Origin: Heliorestis convoluta
GTDB taxonomy: Bacteria > Bacillota > Desulfitobacteriia > Heliobacteriales > Heliobacteriaceae
NCBI RefSeq assembly: GCF_009649955.1
Contig: NZ_CP045875.1
Location: 2,089,501 to 2,153,500 of the forward strand
Direction of reading: 5' to 3'
Length of the DNA: 64,000 nt
Made by a program: the position numbers and the translations under genes
Shown: one piece after another, positions 52,591 through 62,857 of the stretch
How positions within the stretch are numbered: position 1 is the first letter of the stretch
Layout of the letters: the number at the start of each line of letters is the position of its first letter
The notes under the pieces: model-generated
The model's input: only the letters and a program-made list of their open reading frames with translations
Told to the model about the DNA's origin: nothing
Database searches by the model: none

Positions 52591-54819
52591 GTGAATATTG
52601 ATGCACTTTACTTTTTTAAGATTATTGCAATCATATCTAGTATCGGTACTTTTATACTCGGGATTTACGCTTATATATCATCCCGGAATAAAGCAGGCGT
52701 CAACGCCTTTGTTGGATTATCCTTTGCAACCAGTATCTATGCTTTGGGATATGCTTTTTTCCTAACGAGTCAATCGGTTCCTGAGTACTTGTTTTGGCTG
52801 AAGTTCCAGTATTTAGTGATTCCGCTGATACCGGTATTGTGGTTGCTCATGAGCTTGTATTATAGCCAGATGGATCGCTATATTAACAAATGGACTCTTA
52901 CGGTTATACTGATCATACCAGTAATTACATACTTCATAATCTATACTAGCCAATTCAGCCATTGGTTTCATGCTGATTTTTCATTTGACAGAACGGGACC
53001 TTTTATCACAGCAGTTATTGGGCATGGCTTCTGGTATTTAATTTTCGTTGGATATTTATATTTATGTTTGCTTCTTGGAAGTTTGATTATGGTCATATTC
53101 CGTAACCAGGTGACCGCTATTTATCGTAGAAACATTAACTATATGCTCATCGGTTTGCTCTTTCCAGTGATTGGGCATATGCTATATTTTACGAAAATCA
53201 GCCCCATCGACTTAGCTCCTATTTTTGTTTGTTTTATGGTGTTTTTTCAGGCAGTTGCCATCTTGAACTTACGCTTTTTTGATTTGGTTCCCATTGCCTA
53301 TGGTAAAGTTTTCGACAGTATTCAAGATGGTGTCATTATTCTTGATTCTGCAGATCGACTGATTGAATTCAATTCGACCGCCGCATCCTTCTTTCCCATC
53401 TTGAATGCTGAAGCCCTGACGCAAAAGGCACCCGATCTACTGAGAGACTATCCTGCGTTGAGAGAGCAAATTATTCGGGTCATCGAAAAAGCCGATATTG
53501 AAGTCGTCGGTGTTGAAGAGCGGTTTTATTTCTACTCTCGTCTATCACCAATTTATAATAATAAGAAGTATGTTGGAAAAGTCATTTTGCTCAGCAATAT
53601 GACCGAAAAAAAGAAAGCGGAAGCCGAACTGAAAAAAGCGAAGGAAATGGCCGAGGAGGCCAATCAGGCAAAAAGTCGTTTTTTGGCCATTATGAGCCAT
53701 GAAATCCGTACACCGATGAATGGAATCTTAGGGATGAATGATCTGTTATTAAAAACCCCTTTAAATGTAGAACAAAGAGATTATGCACTAACCACCCAAG
53801 AATCGACAGAAGTGCTTCTAAGCGTAATTAACGATATTTTGGACTACTCAAAAGTGGAAGCTAACAAACTTGTTCTGGAAAATATCGCTTTCGATCTCAA
53901 TAGAACTGTTCAGAGTGTAATTAAATTTTTTACGAAACAAGCCAGTGAAAAAAATCTGACCCTTTCTGTCGATGTTACACCCCAAATTGATAAAGCTCTA
54001 TTAGGAGATCCCACTCGGTTGCAACAAGTTTTACTCAATCTATTGAGTAATGCCATAAAATTTACCCATTCCGGTCAGATTTGCTGTAAGGTAACGGTTC
54101 AATCGAAAGATGAAAAATCTATGAATATTCACTTCGTAATTGCCGATACTGGCATTGGAATCGATGAAATTCACCTGAATAGCCTCTTTTCTCCCTTCGT
54201 TCAAGCCGATGCCTCAATGAGCCGGAGCTATGGCGGTACAGGTCTTGGGTTAGCCATCTCAAAACAGCTTGTTGAACTGATGGGAGGAGCAATTGGAGCT
54301 ACCAGTAAGAAGGGGGAAGGGTCAACCTTTTTCTTCACCATTCCCTTTGATGTAGCGGAGTCCTTGCCACTTGAAAACAGTGGGTCAACAAGTACACCCT
54401 TGACTGTTGCTTCCGAACCTCCGTTGTGGAAGATTGAGCGCCCTGTTCTTCTTGTTGAAGATAACCGCGTGAACCAGAAGTTGGCCGTTTTTTTGCTGAA
54501 CAAATTGGGATTGACGGTCGCTATTGCTCGTAATGGCCGGGAAGCCGTCGAAGCGGTCCAAGAAAGGGAGTTTGAACTGATTTTCATGGACTGTCAAATG
54601 CCTGAGCTAGACGGCTTTGAAGCAACCCAGCTCATTCGTGAGTGGGAAGCGAACAGTGAGCGGCGGACTCCCATTATTGCCATGACAGCCATGGCTATGC
54701 AAGGAGATCGGCAGAGATGTATTGATTCGGGAATGGATGATTATATCAGTAAGCCGATTAAAATGGAGCAAATCATCACTGTGTTAAAGCAATGGCTTTC
54801 TCCGCAAAGTGAATCTTAG
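52591..54819 (+). CDS. Hybrid sensor histidine kinase, 7TM-PAS-HisKA-HATPase-REC
   Basis: 742 residues. Seven hydrophobic segments form a histidine-kinase 7TM region (about 5-235), then a PAS-like domain (VFDSIQDGVIILDSADRLIEF). HisKA has IMSHEIRTPMNGILG; the HATPase has LLSNAIKFTHSG, DTGIGI and GGTGLGLAISKQL; the receiver has FMDCQMPELDGFEA. No HPt is attached, so phosphate probably passes to a separate HPt or receiver. GTG 52591 follows AAGGTGGGA. Confidence 0.94.
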   Translation: MNIDALYFFKIIAIISSIGTFILGIYAYISSRNKAGVNAFVGLSFATSIYALGYAFFLTSQSVPEYLFWLKFQYLVIPLIPVLWLLMSLYYSQMDRYINKWTLTVILIIPVITYFIIYTSQFSHWFHADFSFDRTGPFITAVIGHGFWYLIFVGYLYLCLLLGSLIMVIFRNQVTAIYRRNINYMLIGLLFPVIGHMLYFTKISPIDLAPIFVCFMVFFQAVAILNLRFFDLVPIAYGKVFDSIQDGVIILDSADRLIEFNSTAASFFPILNAEALTQKAPDLLRDYPALREQIIRVIEKADIEVVGVEERFYFYSRLSPIYNNKKYVGKVILLSNMTEKKKAEAELKKAKEMAEEANQAKSRFLAIMSHEIRTPMNGILGMNDLLLKTPLNVEQRDYALTTQESTEVLLSVINDILDYSKVEANKLVLENIAFDLNRTVQSVIKFFTKQASEKNLTLSVDVTPQIDKALLGDPTRLQQVLLNLLSNAIKFTHSGQICCKVTVQSKDEKSMNIHFVIADTGIGIDEIHLNSLFSPFVQADASMSRSYGGTGLGLAISKQLVELMGGAIGATSKKGEGSTFFFTIPFDVAESLPLENSGSTSTPLTVASEPPLWKIERPVLLVEDNRVNQKLAVFLLNKLGLTVAIARNGREAVEAVQEREFELIFMDCQMPELDGFEATQLIREWEANSERRTPIIAMTAMAMQGDRQRCIDSGMDDYISKPIKMEQIITVLKQWLSPQSES

Positions 54820-54822
54820 ACA

Positions 54823-55273
54823 CTACATCCCTAAATAGCCTTGCAACATCCTTCTTAGCTGCATTTCAAAAAATTGATCATCTTCTTTGCTTCGCTTTTT
54901 TAAACCTCTTGTTCTACCACCACTGCGACGAAACTTTGCTTTCATTTCCCGCTCTTCTAGAAGAAAATCGATCGTGTCGACTTGGAATTCCCGTCCTCCA
55001 GGCTCAGACAACGGCCTTTTTTGCTAGTATCATCGCCGCCAGTCCCCAGTCTTGTGTTATCACAATATCGCCTTTATGCGTCATATTCAAAATTTTCAGA
55101 TCGGCCTCCTGCGAGGCGTTGCCTACGGTGATATGATGATCCGATTGAATATGATGGTTAAAGCTAGCAACAGTCCACAAATCGATCTGATATTCTTTGG
55201 TCAAACGAGTGCATATTTCCATAACGCCTTTGGGGCAGGCGTCAGCGTCTACGATAATTTTAATATTTTTCAC
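54823..55273 (-). pseudogene. YqxD/YaiI (UPF0178) protein, single-base frame break
   Basis: The first frame (55273-55004) has [23 protein letters not shown] and [22 protein letters not shown]. The second (55011-54823) has REFQVDTIDFLLEEREMKAKFRRSGGRTRG and SKEDDQFFEMQLRRML. Together they make a standard protein of about 150 aa if one base is added near 55008-55025. Family members are putative PIN-like nucleases. Confidence 0.85.
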
Positions 55274-55298
55274 TCCTACTACTTTGCTCCAAAGAGAA

Positions 55299-55477
55299 GC
55301 GGAATCTCTACGACTTCAGGTCCACAGGGAGGAGTCACTCAAAAGACTCGTCAAATAAGGATAAATACTCGCCATAGCCTTCCTTTTCAAGATCTTCTTT
55401 CGGTATAAATCGCAAAGCTGCTGAGTTAATGCAATAGCGAAGACCACCCAAGAATTGACAGAAGTGCTTCTAAGCGT
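55299..55477. repeat. Patchwork of copied fragments (msrB 3' end plus kinase piece)
   Basis: 55299-55447 repeats about 150 bp of the msrB 3' region (56507-56659). 55441-55477 then repeats about 35 bp of the hybrid kinase at 53798-53833 (ACCCAAGAATTGACAGAAGT). The two pieces abut or overlap by a few bases. Confidence 0.85.
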
Positions 55478-55647
55478 TAAGAAAAAATATTTCAGGAACA
55501 AGCATTCCAAAGAAGGTAAAAGATGTGATAAAATACAAACAGATGGAACCCAAATAAACCCATAGCAATCAAAGCAACACATAGTAGTAGCGAAAAGAAA
55601 TATAAACTGAACCCCGCCATCAATAAACCAAAAAAGGAGTCTGCTCA

Positions 55648-56502
55648 ATGAAAAAGCAATCAGACACAGCAGAAAGCGAGGTTAGTCGACAAAACAAAGA
55701 CATCGTTCTCAAAGCAGTCGCCGAAACATTCAAAGAAAAAACGCTAGAAATTTTCGGCTTACATACAGCTCCCATCCAACAAATCATGCCTACCGTACTC
55801 CCCGTCGTAGAAGCCAAAGAAAAACGAATCGACTTTGTCTTTCTATTAGCCGACGACACCATGCTCCACCTAGAATTTCAGACCCAAGCACTCAGCGACC
55901 TTAGAAGAATCGCTTTTTACGGAGCCCGAATCGTAGAGCGGCATAACAAACCAGTCCAGACAGTCATCCTATACGCAGGAGACGTAGAAGAATCCATAGG
56001 AGACTTAGAAATGGGCTCACTCACCTACAATGTAACAAACCTATACTTCAAAGGCCACAACGGAGACGAAGAGCTAGCAAGAATCAAGCAAAAAATAGAA
56101 AAAGGAGAAGACCTCGACGACTATGACCAGCTTAAACTAATCTTCCTTCCCTTCATGAAAAGCAAGAAAGACAAAGAAGAAAGAACCATAGAAGCAGTAA
56201 AACTAGCCAAAAACCTAAACTCACCAAATAGCTTCTTTGTAATCGGAGCAATCATAGCAATATCGGATACCTTTCTATCCCAAAGCACCAAAAAAGCACT
56301 GATGGAGGTGTTAAAAATGACAGAAATTGAACAATGGATTCGAGAAGAAGGCCGAGAAGAAGGCCGAGAACAAGGTCGCCAAGAAACCCTACGAGAAAAA
56401 ACCATAGCTGCCCTAAAAGCCGGCCTCGAAGTCACCCTCGTAGCTCAAATCATGGGGCTAGAAATAGAAGAAGTACGGAAGCTGCAAAAAGAATTGGACT
56501 AA
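55648..56502 (+). CDS. Rpn-family recombination-promoting nuclease / putative transposase
   Basis: 284 residues. The PD-(D/E)XK core motifs are RIDFVFLLADDTMLHLEFQTQ (Asp; Glu-x-Gln), followed by FYGARIVERHNKPVQTVILY. The C-terminal Arg/Glu-rich repeats (EGREEGREQGRQE) and a LEIEEVRKLQKEL tail are usual for the family. It is full length, unlike the other Rpn pieces in this window. ATG follows AAAAAGGAG. Confidence 0.85.
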   Translation: MKKQSDTAESEVSRQNKDIVLKAVAETFKEKTLEIFGLHTAPIQQIMPTVLPVVEAKEKRIDFVFLLADDTMLHLEFQTQALSDLRRIAFYGARIVERHNKPVQTVILYAGDVEESIGDLEMGSLTYNVTNLYFKGHNGDEELARIKQKIEKGEDLDDYDQLKLIFLPFMKSKKDKEERTIEAVKLAKNLNSPNSFFVIGAIIAISDTFLSQSTKKALMEVLKMTEIEQWIREEGREEGREQGRQETLREKTIAALKAGLEVTLVAQIMGLEIEEVRKLQKELD

Positions 56503-56550
56503 CCTCCAAAGAGAAGGGAATTTCTACGACTTCAGGTCCACAGGAAGGAG

Positions 56551-57006
56551 TCACTCAAAAGACTCGTCAAATAAGGATAAATACTCGCCATAGCCTTCCT
56601 TTTCAAGATCTTCTTTCGGTATAAATCGCAAAGCTGCTGAGTTAATGCAATAGCGAAGACCTGTCGGTGCAGGACCATCTTGGAAGACATGCCCCAGATG
56701 GGAATCTGCTGTCTGACTTCGAACCTCAGTTCGGATCATAAAATGACTAAAATCTTTGCGCTCTTTAATTTCAGTAGCCTGCAAAGGTTTGGTAAAGCTA
56801 GGCCAACCACAGCCAGAATCGAATTTGTTCTTGGATGAAAAAAGTGGCTTGCCGCTGATAATATCTACGTAGATACCTTCTTGCTTGTGATCCCAATAAG
56901 CATTGCGAAAAGGCGGTTCTGTGCCGTTGTTTTGCGTAACTTGGTATTGCAGGGGGGTTAATTTTTTTAGAGCTTCTTCTTTGTTGAAGAAGTTTTTTCT
57001 TTTTTC
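56551..57006 (-). pseudogene. msrB: Peptide methionine-R-sulfoxide reductase MsrB, lacking a clear start codon
   Basis: The frame is open from 57006 and encodes [57 protein letters not shown] and [10 protein letters not shown], a complete MsrB including the catalytic Cys. After the in-frame TAG at 57007-57009 no ATG, GTG or TTG occurs before the domain begins; the first standard start is far inside at 56784. The start may have been lost, be non-canonical, or be spoiled by an upstream error or truncation. Confidence 0.8.
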
Positions 57007-57248
57007 CTATTGTAAGATAGGCTTGTGTATATGTGAAGCTTTCTCAATGTTGATGACAATGAACAGACAAGAACGCTCTCTTGCATGGGAAATTACAAAG
57101 CAATAATTGAAGTTGAACCTCATTGCTAATCGGAATACAGTAAATCGAATCATTTGCTATCTTGTCAGAATTTGCAGAAAGAGTATACTCAGATTATAGT
57201 GCAAATATGTCAAAAGTGGGTGCCCGCAAATTCTGATGAGGTGAGCAG

Positions 57249-59405
57249 ATGAAAATTGCCATCGTCTACAATCGCGATAGCCAAGCAGTGATTAACCTTT
57301 TTGGCATCCCCAATCGAGAAAAGTATGGTCTGAAGACGATTCATATGATTCGCGATGCTATCAAAAAAGGTGGTTACCAAGTCAAAACATTTGAAGGTGA
57401 CAAGAACTTAATTAGCAATTTAGAAGACTACATGCCCTCGGTGATTTCAGGGGAGCGCCCTGGTCTGGTTTTTAACCTTAGCTATGGCATACAAGGCCGA
57501 GCTCGTTATACTCATGTGCCTGGTATTTTAGAGATGCTAGGTATTCCTTATGTCGGATCAGGGCCAGAAACACAAGCCATTGCCTTAGACAAAGTGGTAA
57601 CGAAAGTTATCTTAATGCACAAAGGGTTGCCAACGCCTCGTTTTTGCGTGCTAGAAAAGCCAGACTCCCCGTTGTCAGAAGACTTGTCCTATCCTTTGAT
57701 AGTAAAGCCAAAAGACGAATCCATTTCTCTTGGTTTGCGCATTGTCTATAACGAAGAAGAGCTACGGGCTGGTGTAGAAAACATTTATGAAATGTTTCAG
57801 GCGCCTACCTTAGTGGAAGAGTACATAGAAGGGCGCGAGATCAATGTAGGTTTGCTAGGCAATGATCCGGTACAAGCCTTGCCGCCCGTAGAGCTCGACT
57901 TTGGCGATGGCGAACAAATTTTTAGCTATGAAGATAAAATGGAAATCAGTGGACGCCAAGTGCGCAAGGTTTGTCCAGCCAATCTATCGATAGAAGAAAG
58001 AGAGCGTTTGCAAAATCTAGCCATTGAAGCTTTTAAAGCACTCGGTTGTTTTGACGCCGCTCGTGTAGATTTTCGCTTGGATCGCGATGGCAATCCGTAT
58101 ATTTTAGAGATTAATTCTTTACCGAGCTTAGGCGAACAGGCTTCCTATGTTTTTGGCGCTTCCCATATCGGTCTAGATTATACGGCCCTTGTCAACAAGC
58201 TGATAGAAGTAGCAGCACAGCGTTACTTTGGCCCTCTTGTCCCTGTCGATGCACGTAACGAAACTTGTAAAGCAAAAAAGTGTTTTCACTATTTAACGAA
58301 ACATCGTGATAAAGCAGAAGAAGAGCTGAAAAGCTGGACCCATCTTGCTAGCAGTACGGACGATCCTGCCGGATTAAGTGCCGTCCTTCGGCGCATTGGT
58401 CAGCGCATGGAAAAGCTTGGCTTAGAACCTGTCGAAGCGTTGACCAACGGTCGTTCAGCTTGGACTTGGCAGACAAAAGCTTCGTTAAAAGGCGGCACCC
58501 TGCTCGTTGTTCCTGTCGACACACCACGGGAACGAGGTGGCTATCCTGTGCCTTTTCGTCGCGATCCAGAATGGCTTTTTGGTGAAGGAATTGCTTCGAG
58601 CCGAGCCGGCCTCCTGTGTGCCTTGCAAGCTTTTGAGGCCTTACGATCGGTCCGCAAGCTACGGACGACACCGCTAGGTCTTTTTGTCTATACCGATGAA
58701 GGAAGAGGGATGCGCTATAGCAGTTCCCTGCTCAAGCAAGCGGCCCAAGAGGCCGGGCAAGTGCTCGTATTACAGCCAGGCTTTCGCCCAGGCAAGGTTG
58801 TCGATGAGCGACGAGGATCTCGAAAATACAGCTTGCTTGTAGAAGGACAGCCACAGCGTATTGGAGCTCGCGGCAAATATTGTGACGTGTTAAGCTGGTT
58901 TTTACAAAAAGCACAAAAATGCGCAACGCTTAGCCAAAGCGATCAAAAGCTATCGGTGGTGGTACAGGAAGTAAAATCAGAGCGTTTCAGTGTTCTCATG
59001 CCGCACCGAGTTTGGGCTACTGTCTATGTCACCTATATGGATGAAAAGCTCGCTGACAAAGCAGAAGAACAATTGCACAAGCTCTTCTCTACCAGTCATA
59101 AAGAGATTCAAGTGTATCTAGAAAAGTTAGAAGAACGGCCGCCTCTACTGAAAACAACGCAAAGCAGTGCCTTGTTGACGCAATTGCAAGATATTGCTGA
59201 GCAATGGAAGCTCCCTTTTGGTGCTGAAGGAGGCTTATTGCCCTCGCCGGCTGGCGTTATTCTGGCAACGGTACCCATCCTATGTGGCATGGCACCAGCA
59301 AGTCGAGATTTATACACGCCTCATGAAGCCATCCCACGTGGTGAACTTTTGCAACGGACATTGCTGCTAACACTTTTTTTACTAAGTACCTCTGAAATAG
59401 GCTGA
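57249..59405 (+). CDS. ATP-grasp (D-Ala-D-Ala ligase-like) fused to an M20-peptidase-like domain
   Basis: 718 residues. The N-terminal half (about 1-335) is an ATP-grasp ligase with [57 protein letters not shown] and [15 protein letters not shown], close to D-Ala-D-Ala ligases. The second half (about 350-718) resembles M20 carboxypeptidases with a dimerisation-type insert. The usual metal-binding H-x-D-T reads VPVDTP and the Glu pair appears as YTDEGRG, so zinc ligands look degraded. It could join or modify a peptide-like substrate. ATG follows GAGGTGAG. It is probably co-transcribed with the YjbQ gene 40 bp downstream. Confidence 0.85.
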   Translation: MKIAIVYNRDSQAVINLFGIPNREKYGLKTIHMIRDAIKKGGYQVKTFEGDKNLISNLEDYMPSVISGERPGLVFNLSYGIQGRARYTHVPGILEMLGIPYVGSGPETQAIALDKVVTKVILMHKGLPTPRFCVLEKPDSPLSEDLSYPLIVKPKDESISLGLRIVYNEEELRAGVENIYEMFQAPTLVEEYIEGREINVGLLGNDPVQALPPVELDFGDGEQIFSYEDKMEISGRQVRKVCPANLSIEERERLQNLAIEAFKALGCFDAARVDFRLDRDGNPYILEINSLPSLGEQASYVFGASHIGLDYTALVNKLIEVAAQRYFGPLVPVDARNETCKAKKCFHYLTKHRDKAEEELKSWTHLASSTDDPAGLSAVLRRIGQRMEKLGLEPVEALTNGRSAWTWQTKASLKGGTLLVVPVDTPRERGGYPVPFRRDPEWLFGEGIASSRAGLLCALQAFEALRSVRKLRTTPLGLFVYTDEGRGMRYSSSLLKQAAQEAGQVLVLQPGFRPGKVVDERRGSRKYSLLVEGQPQRIGARGKYCDVLSWFLQKAQKCATLSQSDQKLSVVVQEVKSERFSVLMPHRVWATVYVTYMDEKLADKAEEQLHKLFSTSHKEIQVYLEKLEERPPLLKTTQSSALLTQLQDIAEQWKLPFGAEGGLLPSPAGVILATVPILCGMAPASRDLYTPHEAIPRGELLQRTLLLTLFLLSTSEIG

Positions 59406-59445
59406 TCAGAGGGGTCGTTTACGTAGAAAAGGAGGGCTTTGTGCT

Positions 59446-59862
59446 TTGAAATCCTATCGAAAGGAACTTTGGTTTACGACGAAAACGAGAAGGGCTTTTC
59501 TGAACATTACACCGACGATTGAAGAATGCTTAAAGGAAAGTGCGATTCAAGAAGGTTTGCTTCTGTGCAATGCCATGCATATAACGTCAAGCGTTTTTAT
59601 TAATGATGATGAAGCGGGGTTGCATCGTGATTTTGAGCGTTTCTTAGAAAAATTAGCGCCAGAAAAGCCTTATGATCAATATGATCACAACGGCTATGAA
59701 GACAATGCCGATGCACACCTCAAGAGAACGATAATGGGTCGAGAGGTCGTTGTTGCTGTTACAGAAGGCAAGCTTGACTTCGGACCTTGGGAGCAAATCT
59801 TTTATGGTGAGTTCGATGGGATGAGGTCGAAACGAGTCTTGGTGAAGATTGTTGGTGAGTAA
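59446..59862 (+). CDS. YjbQ/UPF0047 paralogue
   Basis: 138 residues. It has the family core [59 protein letters not shown], of the longer-spaced subgroup distinct from the copy at 865-1278. TTG 59446 is 9 nt after AAGGAGGG. It follows the ATP-grasp fusion closely. Confidence 0.9.
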   Translation: MKSYRKELWFTTKTRRAFLNITPTIEECLKESAIQEGLLLCNAMHITSSVFINDDEAGLHRDFERFLEKLAPEKPYDQYDHNGYEDNADAHLKRTIMGREVVVAVTEGKLDFGPWEQIFYGEFDGMRSKRVLVKIVGE

Positions 59863-59923
59863 TTCACTTTTTCTGTGAAAAGGAAATAAAAAGGTGTAGT
59901 ATTACCAATATCTTTGCAATACG

Positions 59924-59969
59924 AAAAAGCCCTTGCGCTGTACTTAAAAAAGTCGTGCAAGGGCTTTTT
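59924..59969. terminator. Bidirectional terminator
   Basis: AAAAAGCCCTTGC pairs with GCAAGGGCTTTTT, flanked by A and T tracts. Confidence 0.85.
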
Positions 59970-60104
59970 GTTTTTGAAAGTTCTTTCAATACATTTAACT
60001 AAATTTCCATCATCATAATAGAGATAGCTCAAGGACAAAGAAATACTTAAAAGGGATTTTTCACTTTCTGTCGAAACTAACAGGCAATGATAGGAGGTAT
60101 TGAT

Positions 60105-60644
60105 ATGGCTATACTCCCTGCAATTATGAAACGCGAGAGCAAACGATCGTATCTTAACAAAGAAGTACCCCAAGCTATTGTAGAAGAACTACTAGAAGCA
60201 TTGCGTTGGGCACCATCTTGTCGTAATTACCAACCTTGGCGTGTTACCGTTGTGCAAAGCGAAGAAGGTAGAACGAAGTTAGCTTCCGCTTTAGCCCCTG
60301 GAAATGAGTGGGCTGCAAAAGCACCTCTTGCCGTCATCGTATCATCCAATCCCAAAGACGATATGAATCTAGGTGGTAGAGAATATTACCTTTTTGACTG
60401 CGGCCTTGCGGTGCAAAACCTTCTACTTCAAGCCACAGAAGCTGGATTGATGAGTCATCCGACAGCGGGTTGGAAAGAAAAATCAATTCAAGAAGCTTTT
60501 CAGATTTCTGCAGAAGAACGTGTTCTTTGTGTAATATTTATAGGCTATCCTGGCTCGATAGATGACTTGGATGAAGAAACGAAGGCAAAAGACCAAGCAC
60601 CGAGAATTCGGAAGCCCCTGGAAGAATGGGCACGCTTTTTCTAA
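60105..60644 (+). CDS. Nitroreductase-family FMN oxidoreductase
   Basis: 179 residues. Motifs: RESKRSYLNKEVPQAIVEELLEALRWAPSCRNYQPW (FMN phosphate binding), then FDCGLAVQNLLLQATEAGLMSHPTAGW. It is cytosolic and NAD(P)H-dependent; the substrate is unknown. ATG 60105 follows AGGAGG; ATG 60087 is upstream of that site. Confidence 0.92.
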   Translation: MAILPAIMKRESKRSYLNKEVPQAIVEELLEALRWAPSCRNYQPWRVTVVQSEEGRTKLASALAPGNEWAAKAPLAVIVSSNPKDDMNLGGREYYLFDCGLAVQNLLLQATEAGLMSHPTAGWKEKSIQEAFQISAEERVLCVIFIGYPGSIDDLDEETKAKDQAPRIRKPLEEWARFF

Positions 60645-60689
60645 AAGGGACGTTTTTCTGAACTTTTTAGAATAGCGTTGTTATTTGCT

Positions 60690-61212
60690 AACCAATCATG
60701 CCCGGTTGGCAAAGCAGAAGATGCAAATCACTTTTTCTGATTACGTTGGGGTAACTGCTTGCAGGGGCCAGGGCATCACGCTTTCCTCCGCTCTGGACTG
60801 GTCCCACGCTGTTACCGCCAGCAAGCTGGCGACAGCTGAGGTCCCAAGTCCCGCTGCGGAAAGCGTGATGCCCAGGCCCAGAAAGCTTCTACTGATTGTT
60901 ACTCCCATTGGCATTGCTTTGCGTAACTTTTTGCTATGTATACGCAACTGGCTATTGTATTTGCAATAGGATAGGCTCAAACCCAGTCACAACCAGCAAG
61001 ATGTACCTGGGTCAGGCGTTATGACTTCCTGGAGAGAGGACTTCAGACCTCAGCCATCGGCAGCTTGCTGCCGCTCATGGCGTGGGATGAGTCCGTTCGG
61101 AAGGAAATCATAACGCCTGACCCCACCACAAATTATCTATTATCGTACTAACCAATCATGCCCGAGGTTAGGCATAACCAAAGATAATAACTGCCAAACA
61201 AAACGTTCTCGT
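60690..61212. repeat. Structured non-coding repeat element, copy 2
   Basis: Same layout as copy 1: left border CTAACCAATCATGCCCGG, TTGGGGTAACT, unit A (60765-60879, 115 nt), a 129-nt spacer with CTATTG...CAATAG, unit B (61009-61123, 115 nt), right border CTAACCAATCATGCCCG and a conserved tail to about 61212. In unit A the arms are GGGCCAGGGCATCACG and CGTGATGCCCAGGCCC, differing from copy 1 on both sides of the stem. Unit B is nearly identical to copy 1. Confidence 0.8.
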
Positions 61213-61237
61213 ACCACGCACGCGCGTGCCAGCACAC

Positions 61238-61273
61238 AAAAAAAGCACAAGCCACAGGGACTTGTGCTTTTTG
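61238..61273 (-). terminator. Terminator of the alcohol dehydrogenase gene
   Basis: AAGCACAAG pairs with CTTGTGCTT; on the minus strand a T7 tract follows. It sits 70 bp after the gene. Confidence 0.7.
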
Positions 61274-61342
61274 AAACTCTACATCTACGACTTCACAACA
61301 ATAGCTTCTTCAGAGGTCAACTATCCCAACAACAGCTTCACC

Positions 61343-62497
61343 CTACAGCGCATTGCGGAAAATCTGAATTATGTCACTAAGCCTAGCCAGACGAGGATTG
61401 GTAAAGGAGCAAGCATCTTTCATCGCATTTTCAGCCATGATTTGCAGATCTTCTTCCTTAACACCTAGATCAGTAAGTCCTGCTGGAATACCAACATCGG
61501 CAGAAAGCTTACGAATCGCTTCGATAGCTTTATCAGCAGCGTCACGAGTAGACAAGCCTTCTACATTTTCACCCATGGCGATAGCAATATCACGGAAGCG
61601 CTCAGGGCAAGCGATCAAGTTGAAGGACTCCACATGAGGGAGCAAAATGGCGTTACAAACACCGTGTGGCAAGTTGTAGAAGCCGCCGAGCTGATGAGCC
61701 ATGGCATGAACATAGCCTAGAGAAGCATTGTTAAAGGCCATGCCAGCGAGGAACTCCGCATAAGTCATCGCTTCACGAGCTGGATAGTTGGTACCATTGG
61801 CAACAGCCGTACGTAAGTTTGTCGCAATTAACTCAATGGCCTTAATCGCACAGGCATCGGTAATCGGTGTAGCAATGGTGGAGACATAGGCTTCTACTGC
61901 GTGAGTTAAAGCGTCCATGCCCGTTGCTGCAGTCAGTCCAGGTGGCATGCCCACCATCATATCAGGATCATCGATAGAAACGGTTGGAGTAACACGCCAA
62001 TCGACGATAGCCATTTTTACTTTACGAGATGTATCCGTAATTATACAAAAACGCGTCATCTCAGAGGCCGTACCAGAGGTTGTATTGATAGCAATGAGAG
62101 GTAGAATTGCTTTGGTAGACTTATCTAAACCTTCATAATCACGAATGCTTCCACCATTGGTAGCAACCAGAGCAATCGCTTTGGCGCAATCATGAGGAGA
62201 ACCACCGCCAAGCGAAACAATCACATCGGCATTGGCTTCATGCAAAGCTGCTAAACCCGCTTCTACATTCAAGTCCGTTGGGTTGGGCTCAGCACCATCA
62301 AAGATTGAACAGCCGATGCCAGACTTTTCGATCAATGCTTTCATCTGATCGGCAACACCTAGCTTCACCAGATCTTTGTCCGTCACGATAAGAGCTTTGT
62401 TGCAACCTAACGTCTTGATACGCTCACCAGCTACTTGTGCAGAACCTTTCCCCATAAGATTTACAGTTGGCATAAAAAATGCGCGGACTTCAGACAT
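61343..62497 (-). CDS. Iron-containing alcohol dehydrogenase
   Basis: 384 residues. NAD-binding [14 protein letters not shown] (near residue 97) and metal-ligand region [35 protein letters not shown] (two His in the HxxxH...PHG pattern) are intact. It is typical of class III, iron-dependent alcohol/1,3-propanediol dehydrogenases. Its start has TAGGAGGTAG upstream. Confidence 0.96.
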   Translation of the reverse strand: MSEVRAFFMPTVNLMGKGSAQVAGERIKTLGCNKALIVTDKDLVKLGVADQMKALIEKSGIGCSIFDGAEPNPTDLNVEAGLAALHEANADVIVSLGGGSPHDCAKAIALVATNGGSIRDYEGLDKSTKAILPLIAINTTSGTASEMTRFCIITDTSRKVKMAIVDWRVTPTVSIDDPDMMVGMPPGLTAATGMDALTHAVEAYVSTIATPITDACAIKAIELIATNLRTAVANGTNYPAREAMTYAEFLAGMAFNNASLGYVHAMAHQLGGFYNLPHGVCNAILLPHVESFNLIACPERFRDIAIAMGENVEGLSTRDAADKAIEAIRKLSADVGIPAGLTDLGVKEEDLQIMAENAMKDACSFTNPRLARLSDIIQIFRNAL

Positions 62498-62857
62498 GAA
62501 GATCTACCTCCTAGATATTATGCGTGATTTGATAACATAGTTCGATTCTTTTTCTTAATGTATCCAGAAGTGGTGCAAAGAAAACCATGGAAGCAAAAAG
62601 CACGTGAGAAGGCAAAAGATACAGAAAGAAAAAGTAAAGAGAATAGATAGCAATAGCAAATGCTACAAAGAGAGGCGAGGCGGTTCCATATGTACTTGTT
62701 ATTGCATATTATAAATGATTGAATTAAAAGTTCAATAAATTCAATCAATATAGATAATTATAACAATCACAAAGTTACCAGAATTTTTTTATTGTTATAA
62801 AAAGGGCAGGTAGAGAAGTGTGTAGAATAAATTCAACAAAGGGAGGTAATTCAGAAA
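62498..62857. promoter_or_regulatory. Divergent intergenic region with a 10-bp inverted repeat
   Basis: AT-rich, no supported gene. TTATAACAAT (62758-62767) and ATTGTTATAA (62791-62800) form a perfect inverted repeat with 23 bp between, about 60 bp before the YtxH-like gene. It may be an operator for one or both divergent genes. Confidence 0.4.

Noticed and set aside
56334-56400. Tandem repeat in the Rpn gene as a possible CRISPR or satellite
   Set aside because: The GAAGGCCGAGAAGAAGG units encode the usual Arg/Glu/Gly-rich Rpn tail; there are no spacers.
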